Shown here in pieces: positions 56,674 through 64,000 of a DNA stretch of 64,000 nucleotides. The stretch lies in the NCBI GenBank assembly GCA_946800325.1, contig OX326957.1, positions 60,342,570 through 60,406,569 on the forward strand, written 5' to 3'. The notes under the pieces are model-generated. The model was not told the origin of the DNA. It did no database searches and saw only the letters and a list, made by a program, of their open reading frames with translations. Within the stretch, counting starts at the first letter, position 1; every line of letters starts with the position of its first letter. Both the position numbers and the translations under genes were made by a program. The DNA is from Luzula sylvatica (taxonomy: Eukaryota; Streptophyta; Magnoliopsida; Poales; Juncaceae).

Positions 56674-56871
56674 GAAGTAAATAGTTGTATTCGCGACGAA
56701 AAAATTGTGTATCTAATATATTGGCTACATGTCGCTAATAACATTATTGGACACGGCATGATATCTACATACCGTTAGAGACGAGAAATAGTCGCCAATA
56801 AGATTTTTTGCAGCTAATAGTGATGATAGAGACGGAATTGGCTGAAGCTAACATCATGTTTTCTAGTAGTG
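56674..56871 (+). mobile_element. CACTA right end fragment
   Basis: Ends ...TTCTAGTAGTG, the inverse of CACTACTAGAA, and contains repeated GACGA(A)AAATAG and CGCGACG motifs. It continues the stretch 51495-51604. Confidence 0.65.
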
Positions 56872-56879
56872 ACACTTAA

Positions 56880-57690
56880 CAGGATTAAAATGTGTTGTTA
56901 ATCCAAATTGAATATTCAATATGATTCTTGATCGGGAAAGAGTTAAGTTGATTTATAAAGGATGACAATTTACCATGCCTTTGATCAACATATATCGTAT
57001 GAACAAGAGAACTAGTAAATTGTCTACTTGATAAATATGTTATGATGGCAAATTATTTATTTAATTTGGATAGTCATAATGCCTTGCTAGAGGCCAACTA
57101 TGATTTACATATTTAAATGGAGATTTAATATGTTGTCAGCATTAAATAAATTTATATGGTCACACACAAAGACAAGTTTTGATTAGACACAGAAAATCAG
57201 ATCAAGATGAAAATGTGTAAGCACTAGATGATACATGCATGTATGAATGCATGTGATTAATAATCAGAATTAATTCATTTGGAAAAATGAAAGATTTGGA
57301 AATCCTAGGATTTTCATCTGATTATAAATACCCACCAATCTCTTCATAAAATGTAATTTTTTTAGTGGTTTTCATTCTCAATATTCATAATAGAGAGAAA
57401 GAGAGAAACCCTAGCTGTAACCTAATTTCTTGAGAACAAAGAGAGGAAGGATCTGACTAGCATCGGAAATCTTCACATCCAGTCTAAACAAGTTGCATGT
57501 GAATACCGGTAAAGGGTGGTGCCGGTTCGAGCAACCGTAATGTGATCTCTACAAGCTTCTTTCAACCAATCTGAACTAAATCTGAGTTATAATTTAGAAA
57601 CTTTTTCTTCGTATCTAATTAGCAATGCACATGTCCATGATTTCAGGGATTCAAGTAAGTTCCCGTGTGCAATAAGGTTGCCCAAAATCC
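56880..57690 (+). mobile_element. Copia 3' end remnant with LTR
   Basis: 56925-57200 aligns with Copia B 34010-34260 (text such as ATAAGGATGAC, TACCATGCC and AACAAGAGAACTAGTAA). It is followed by an LTR-like stretch with a TATA-like TTATAAATACC near 57313 and a leader. It is diverged and truncated at the (AT)n array. Confidence 0.6.
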
Positions 57691-57712
57691 ATATATATAT
57701 ATATATATATAT
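57691..57712. repeat. (AT)n array at the TIR element's left end
   Basis: About 11 AT units directly before GGGAGCGGTTC (interrupted by the hAT insertion). Confidence 0.95.
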
Positions 57713-57719
57713 GGGAGCG

Positions 57720-59321
57720 TAGTGTAGTGCCAAAACCCTTAAGGGTCCTGCCCGACCCGACCCGCCCGGGATTTTGACCCGCCCGACCCGCCCGTTTGGC
57801 AAACGGGTTGAAACCCGGCGGGTCAACGGGTACGGGTCCAAGGGCGGGTTTCAACCAATGGTTACCACTAAACCCGTGTAAACCCGCCCGTTTGGCAAAC
57901 CCGTCACTGTGCAACCCGACCCGCCCGTGCACCCGCCCGACCCGTCACTGTTCACAATTCACTATTCACTATTCACTATTCACTGTTCACTATTTAATTA
58001 TAAAAATTTCATATACACGGTAAGAATGGTAAAAAAATACAAGACTTATTTAGATTTACCGAGAGGAACCGAGGAGCCCGAAATACGAGCTTTGATTGAA
58101 GAAATGTTTACTGAATACACCAATCAAAGAAGTACCGCACAACCTACGCCCTCTACGAGATTTAGGTATATATTTTTAAAACTCATATTTTATTTACTAT
58201 ATATATTTTATTTCTTAATAGGTCTAATAGCCGAAGTGCATTGTTACTTGAGTTAGATGATGATGATGATGATAGTGTCATGCCAACTAACACAAATGAA
58301 GTACAAAGCTATTTTGCATTACCGAGGGCGCCGGAAGGAGTCGACGTTCTAGATTATTGGAAGAGAAATGCAAATCTTTTTCCCACTCTATCTAGTATGG
58401 CTCGTGACATATTCGATATTCCCATGTCAACGGTGCCTTCCGAATCTTGTTTTAGTTCGGCAAATAGGATTCTTACCGATAGAAGGTACAATTTTTTTAA
58501 TTCTTATTTATTTTCATAATTATTAAAATTTTCACTTATTTTTAATTATCAATAAAAGGAGTCGGTTGGGGCCAAAAGTTTTCGAGCGTCTTGTATGCCT
58601 AAAAGATTGGATTGATGCGGATGATCGAAACGAACTTATGTTAGCTCCCGCAAGTGAATATCCAAATCCAAATGTTGAAGAGACTAGTACCGCCGTCACG
58701 GATGTTGATACGGATGATGAATTTGATCCCGATGGAGAAAATCCGCATTGGTATATTGAACAAATGCGCAATATACAAATATAGGTTTGGTATTATATAT
58801 GCACTCTTTAATTTTTTTTTCTAATTATTCAATATTATTATACGTCATCTAAATATTTACTAACAAAAAAAAAAGTTAGAACTCCGCCTATGTTATTTTT
58901 TTAACATGGTAAATTAGTAACATAGCCGGTCTCAAGCCCGGAATAAAGGAGGAGAGTAACTTTTTTTCAACTTTTTTTCATATTGAAATTTTTTTTCTTG
59001 TAAAAAATTAGTTGCATATTTTTATTTCGAATAAAAATTGTTAACCAAATATTTTTATATTTTTATTCACATTTTTAAAATTTATTTTTTTGAATATTTT
59101 TTTGAAATCACTGTTCACGCCCGGGACCCGTCCGCCCGTCACGCCCGGGACCCGTCTCGCCCGCCGGGTCTAAGGGCGGGTTTTCCCCATCCCTCCAAAC
59201 GCACCCGTCCAAACCCGTGCCCGTGCAACCCGTCAAACCCGTGCACCCGTGCCCGTCTAGACCCGCGCCCGTGCAACCCGTTTGTGCTAGGGACCCGACC
59301 CGTGCCCGTGGCACTACACTA
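57720..59321 (+). mobile_element. hAT transposon, internally deleted (1602 bp)
   Basis: Inverted ends TAGTGTAGTGCCA and 8 bp duplication TGGGAGCG (57712-57719, 59322-59329). Both subterminal zones are packed with ACCCGCCCG/ACCCG motifs. It retains only the end of a hAT transposase gene. It landed within the first bases of the surrounding TIR element. Confidence 0.92.
58026..58784 (+). pseudogene. hAT transposase remnant with C-terminal dimerisation domain
   Basis: Exons about 58026-58164, 58221-58484 and 58560-58784. Middle exon: NEVQSYFALPRAPEGVDVLDYWKRN then LFPTLSSMARDIFDIPMSTVPSESCFSSA, the conserved hAT C-terminal dimerisation block; the last exon ends in an acidic tail. The catalytic part is absent, so it cannot transpose alone. 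The first piece (MVKKYKTYLDLPRG) is probably the stub left by an internal deletion. Confidence 0.8.
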
Positions 59322-59468
59322 TGGGAGCGGTTCAATGGAGTTCTTATTTGGAGATCTTATTTGGAGTCCCAATCTTAGACGTTGATCTAATTATAATAAA
59401 TGGACCAGATTTAAGGGAAAGAAGCGCTGCCCAGAAAATGGAAGGATGCCCGAACTAGACTGCTTGGT

Positions 59469-59508
<40 letters not shown>

Positions 59509-61011
59509 CCTGCCATTGCTGATTCTCTTGATTCCTTAGCTCGCCATGGATCCCAACACACAAAAAGATTTCTCTTCAACTCGAGCTCTCATCTCCATCG
59601 GTACAGATCGAGTCCTCTATCCCTAAACTCTCTACTTGTTGCTCTCCGTAACTCCCTCAATCCTTCTCATAGCACGAATTAAGCACCAAAACGAAACCCA
59701 TGCACCCCATGAGGCTGCCGGAGGCTGTCCGTTTCCAGATCTTCTCATGATAGCTCATCTCCATGCCACTACTAGAGGTCATTTCCGGATCTTCTTCGTG
59801 CGACTGCCAGACGCCATCTTGGATTGAATTTCAGATTTTATTTTCCTAAAGTATACTGGAAATTAAAAGGAGAGATTCTCAATTAGTTTGTCCTGTTGTA
59901 TTTCACCAATTAGCGGTGCAAATAAGCACAATACAGTCGCAAATAAGCACAATACAGTCCAACTTTCCTCAATTAATAGGTTAATTGTGCAAATTTATCC
60001 TCAAAAAGAACCCAATGCAGTCCCACTTTACCGTTAGTTATGTTGTTAATTATTCCCTCTCTTTACATGTAGCTAGCAACGAGCAAGGAAGCTTTTGAAG
60101 ATCTTTTGAATGAAAGCAAGAGAAAGGATCCTATTGTTAGGATTAGTACCAGTGTGTTTTACGATTCTAATGGAGGGTAACCGTAATTGCGCGGTACCAG
60201 TGTGTTTTAGGATTCTAATGGAGGTTATATGAAATTTTGTAATAGTAAATTTTTTTATTGTAATTAATTAACAATCGTGAATTATGTTGTAAGTTTAGCA
60301 TTTTTTTGGTACTATTTTTGCAATTGGTACCGAGTACTATTTTTACAATTGGTATCGAGAATTTGAATCTCTGTCTCTAGTAATGGTACTAAGTAGAATT
60401 TGTTTCGATCGCAATTGTACTATTTTTTGTAATGGTACTAAGTGGAATTTCCTTCAATTGCATCATAAAACACAATTTCATTCGTACAAATTCCATTCAG
60501 TGTGTTTTACTCAATTCAATTATGAAATTAATACATATTACAAAACAAATACATATCGATAACCTTAAAACCTTATACGATCCAAATCAATGTTCTATTT
60601 CAATGTGCTTCACTTTCACTAACTGGGTTACAGAATTTATTCGCAAATCTCAAATCCACAATACTAATTCTATCATATTACAGTTAATCCAGCTGAAACC
60701 AGTATCGGTACCGATACTGGACCACTCTCATTGCAACAAATGGTAACTAATTGAAGCCTTGAAGTTATCTGGAGAGGGTCTTATACAGTAAGAGAGGGGG
60801 GAGAGAGATGACAACCATCGTGAGGGGAAGAGGGGTTTGGGCCTTTGGCTAAGGAGAAAAGAAGAGTCCGTGTGGTTCTAGAGTTAGGGCATGAGAAAAA
60901 TATCTGGGCAGCGTGTTTCCTTCTTAATCTCAACCATTCATCAAAATCAGATCAATGGCTAATATTTGGACTCCGTATAAAACCTCTAAATAAGAACTTC
61001 ATTGAACCGTC

Positions 61012-61014
<3 letters not shown>

Positions 61015-61059
<45 letters not shown>

Positions 61060-61297
61060 ACTAACAAAAATTCATAAAAAAAATCCAAAAATTAAAAGAT
61101 ACTATTAAAATTAGCAAAATATATTTTTGTATTTATCAAAATATACTATTGAAAATGTATTATTTTATTCTCAATTTTAACTATGTTAACATATTGGATT
61201 CATCAGTATATTTTGCTAATTTGAATAGTATATTTTGCTAGTTTCATTTGTATATTTTGCGCGCGTGGATTCTTTTTTTGGATTGTCCTTAGCAAGC

Positions 61298-61356
<59 letters not shown>
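61015..61356. mobile_element. (TA)n - 250 bp spacer - (TA)n, possible TA-targeting MITE
   Basis: TA arrays at 61015-61053 and 61300-61356 enclose an AT-rich spacer whose ends are imperfect inverted repeats (GTACTAACAAAAATTC...AAAAAATCC against the inverse of GGATTC...GGATTGTCCTTAGCAAGCAT). Copies of TATATTTTGCTA recur inside. Confidence 0.5.
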
Positions 61357-61359
<3 letters not shown>

Positions 61360-61617
61360 AGAGGTTCCATGGAGTCCATATTTGGAGTCCCAATCTTGGC
61401 CTTTCATTTGTATTTGATAAAGGGCTCAGATTTGTTCAAAAATTTAATGCTGCCCAGAATTTCACCCTGACCGAACTATTTAGCTTATCCCTCTCTCACG
61501 TGAATAGCTTATCAAAATAATAAAATAAACTAGTTCATGATGAATGCACAACTTCTTATTTTTCTCACTCATCGTGCATGACTCTTCAACTTCATTTCTC
61601 CATGGACTCTCATCCTT

Positions 61618-61660
<43 letters not shown>

Positions 61661-61812
61661 GCTCTACGTGACTATCACTCTCAAATCTCTCACTCTCACA
61701 TTGGCTTTCACAGCTCTCTCACACTCACGCTGATTTGCTCTCACTCTGAAAAGGAGGTGTGTGTTCTCTTCACCGGACACTTCTCTTTGCATGACACTTT
61801 CTCGTTGTTCAA

Positions 61813-62544
61813 ATGACCTCTGGTGCTAGCTCGAGCGGCAATGGCGTGGAGCCCGGGGTAAATTTTTGACTCGTACTCAACAATACATTAGTAATTGAGT
61901 AATTTATAAAAAATATTTCATAATACCCCTGATCTTGAAGTAGTATTGATGTTATTACATGACAGGAACTTATGTGCATCACATGTACTCACTCCAGTTG
62001 TAGACTTCTTGTGTTTATGTATTAATTTTATTTACTTATTTTGTTTAGGTAGAACAATTTTCTGATGACGAGCCATTAGTCGGCAAGATTTTCGACACCA
62101 CAGAGGAAGCCGAAAATTGTTATCAAGAATACGGTCGGCGACGTGGTTTTTGGATTTGTAAAAAGTCAGCTAAAAAAAGAATAAATTGGTTGGATATGGT
62201 AACTCATATACAATTTGTATGTCATAGAGAAGGAATCCATGTGAAGAAGTGCGATGAGGAAGATGAAGAAGCGGGAGTTAATAAGAGTGGTCTTGAGTTG
62301 GCAACAAGCAAGAAAAAACGACACTGTAAATGTTGCAAAAAACTTGTATTCCATGATAAAAGAACTTGTCCCGAGAATCCAACGAGTAAAAATTATAAAG
62401 GTGCATTTTTCTTCTTTTTTATTCGTGTAATTTTTTTTGAAGGATTATTTCTTAGAAATTTAGTTTACTTATTCTATTTTTTGTATCGATATAGGTGTAA
62501 CGGAACTATTGGACTCTCAAAGTGGCAGCAAGGAGGAGAATTAG
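61813..62544 (+). CDS. Short FAR1-related protein with zinc knuckle, 148 residues
   Basis: Exons 61813-61857, 62049-62400 and 62495-62544 with GT-AG introns and a stop at 62542-62544. The centre (GKIFDTTEEAENCYQEYGRRRGFWICKK, then IQFVCHREG) matches the N-terminal FAR1 DNA-binding domain. It is followed after ~35 residues by a cysteine/histidine cluster, KRHCKCCKKLVFHDKRTCP, like the zinc knuckle at the end of MULE/FAR1 transposase-derived proteins. The MULE catalytic and SWIM parts are lacking, so it is either a small FRS/FRF-type regulator or an internally deleted transposase-like gene. It lies inside a TIR element, so it may be captured or native to it. Confidence 0.72.
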
Positions 62545-64000
62545 TTTTATCTCATTATTATGGTTTCATGTTTTTTTTGTAAGTTTAGGGCTTCGCGAAC
62601 TTCAATTTTTATTGTTAAGCTATTCAGAATATTTTTGTTGAATCTATAATGAATCTTTTTTGTTGAATCTTTATGCCTAATTTTAGTGCTTAAAACCTCC
62701 TGTACCGATCTCGTATTGAAATCTTTCTGTAAATTTCAAGGTATCATGCTATTTAATTGGTATTGAAACAAATTTCTGTAGCAAACTTCCCTTGTTGATT
62801 TTTTTTTGTAATTTTAATGTGTCGTGGTATTAATTGGTATTGTAAACAAATTTGTATTGCTAACTTGTATTCGGAAAGGCATCATTCGAATACAATTCAT
62901 TATAGTCAAATAATTTATATACATTCACTTCATTCAATTACAATTCGTATACGTTCTCTCCATTCAATTACAATTATGGTAACCCTACTCAAATTACAAT
63001 TATCATAACCATAAACCAATTCGTATGCATTCACTTCATTCAATTACAAGCCAATTTGCAAACACTACATTGAAAGACCCCGCGGCAATTGAACTTCCAT
63101 TACCAAGTTCGAGCCAAATGACAAGTGGACTTCCATTACCAAGTTCCCGCGGCAATTGAAAGACCACCACAAGGTTCCGGCTCCTTGTTATGATATCAAA
63201 GTGAAGAAGGCATACTCGTCAGGAAGTTCCAAAGAGAAAAATGGCTGCGGCGGCAATGGATTCATCATCAGAAATAAAATGTCGGCAAAACATAAACCTG
63301 CAGACAAAAGAAGCAAAATTGATCTCATTAACTCTATGTGAATTAAACATGTCAAATAAACAAACAATTAACCATAGTTCAGCTCTAATTACCTCTTGAT
63401 TCACTACTTAATAATGGTTATTTCAATAAAAAAAACAGCTCTAATCACCACAATTAACTTAATTTATCATAAATGTATCCTTAATTTTTAAAGCAGACCA
63501 ATTTGACTCCAGTTCACCATAATAATCCCCAATTAACAAATAATAAGACCAAAATCACCAGAAAGTATCCACAATTATAGCAAAACCCCTTAATTTTCTG
63601 GAAAAATATGTAGTATTTTGATGCTCCCCAAAAAATCTTAAATTGTTATGACATGAACAAACAATTCATGAGAAGGATGAAAAATTGAGAAAAATAAATA
63701 CAAAAACAACTAATACTTGCATCAAGCTTCATTCAGGTCTGGTCGCAAGAATGGGATAGGTTTCGAAGAGGGCATCAATCAACACATCGAATCGAGAGGG
63801 CGAATTGATAGGGCGCCGTTAAACAATCGAGAGCAAGGCATAGAGAGGCACACTTAGGGTTTCCGATCTCTAGAGGAGAAGGCGGGTGTGCGTGTGTCGC
63901 GAGAAGGAGAAGAGAGTAGAGACCGTGATTATGTTCGGGCAGAGATAAATTCACCTGGGAAGCAATCTTTTTTCAAACGAATCTCAGCCACCCATCAGAT
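62545..64000. other. Right interior of the TA-flanked element
   Basis: AT-rich with short repeats: TTCATTCAATTACAA recurs at about 62928, 62960 and 63034, and CTTCCATTACCAAGTTC at 63095 and 63129. From 63720 to 63950 the minus strand looks like a plant 5' leader (CT-rich, AAACCCTAAG), perhaps a captured gene start. No gene is supported. Confidence 0.45.

Larger units (their letters stand above)
57713..61014. mobile_element. TA-flanked TIR element, split by a hAT insertion
   Basis: Left end (GGGAGCG, then GTTCAATGGAGTTCTTATTTGGAG from 59330) and right end (reverse complement of 60870-61014) form a long imperfect inverted repeat of ~120 bp that includes GCTGCCCAGA and TTGATCT. Both ends touch (TA)n arrays. 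The interior 59460-60860 has a (CT)n tract (59468-59503) and a possible captured gene leader but no recognised coding domain. Confidence 0.65.
61357..64000 (+). mobile_element. Second TA-flanked TIR element, carrying a FAR1-like gene, cut by window edge
   Basis: It starts GGGAGAGGTTCCATGGAGT directly after a (TA)n array. The last 50 bases of the window, reversed, align with inner parts of the same terminal repeat (TGAATGGTTGAGATT, GCTGCCCAG, TCTGCCCGAAC), so the right end lies just beyond the window. The interior includes a (CT)n tract (61619-61657) and the gene at 61813-62544. Confidence 0.65.

Noticed and set aside
57587..59385. Gly/Arg/Pro-rich frames at both hAT ends
   Set aside because: Translations of ACCCGCCCG subterminal repeats.
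61015..61400. Helitron ends near the TA arrays
   Set aside because: The ends form long inverted repeats with matching inner sequence, which Helitrons lack; no CTRR hairpin end was seen.

Overview
The window is nuclear DNA of a flowering plant, most likely a eudicot. The evidence is intron-split genes with GT-AG borders on an AT-rich background, three host genes with clear plant relatives, and plant-type transposons of almost every class: Copia and tRNA-Asp-primed LTR elements, L1-type LINEs, MULE, CACTA and hAT. There is no bacterial or organellar signature. Only about 5 kb is host gene; most of the rest is mobile DNA, much of it nested.

Layout. 1-1379: 5' end of a minus-strand Copia element with an open gag. 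2909-3222 and 20104-20122: exon 5 of a broken FAD-monooxygenase paralogue, split by a 16.9 kb nested block. That block is a LINE (3223-20087, 15-16 bp target duplication) carrying a Copia element (Copia A, 5020-12643) and a CACTA element (13419-17820) inside its ORF2. 21592-23317: the intact six-exon FAD monooxygenase. 25673-40376: a MULE (126 bp TIRs, 9 bp duplication) whose transposase is fused to a plant mobile domain. A second Copia element (Copia B, 27644-35401) interrupts it. 41360-42165: a small secreted, probably GPI-anchored, proline-rich protein. 43037-44634: a 5'-truncated LINE. 45345-45872: a hAT-type MITE. 47309-50041: an ataxin-2/CID protein gene in 12 coding exons. 51134-51486: a foldback element with a 35-C run. 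51610-56668: a very young non-autonomous LTR element with an unrecognised 327-residue ORF. 56880-57690: a Copia remnant. 57712 to the right edge: TIR elements abutting (TA)n arrays, one hit by a hAT element and one carrying a FAR1-like gene.

The most unusual signals are in Copia A and Copia B. They are homologous, have almost no reading frame left, yet A (and apparently B) inserted recently. Both carry collinear hairpins with a conserved loop of exactly 19 nt and stems that differ in sequence but still pair. Both also carry dense arrays of 14-16 bp palindromes of two different flavours (CGTCATGACG in A, CCGTTGTAACGG in B). In Copia A these palindromes also sit just upstream of the LTR TATA box. 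Copia B has an abnormal 5' end made of an inverted R-U5 followed by a normal U5 end, so U5 termini lie at both ends of the integrated DNA. These look like cis-acting retrotransposon RNA/DNA signals kept after coding capacity was lost.

All translations and exon joins were made by eye from the sequence; no database search was possible.
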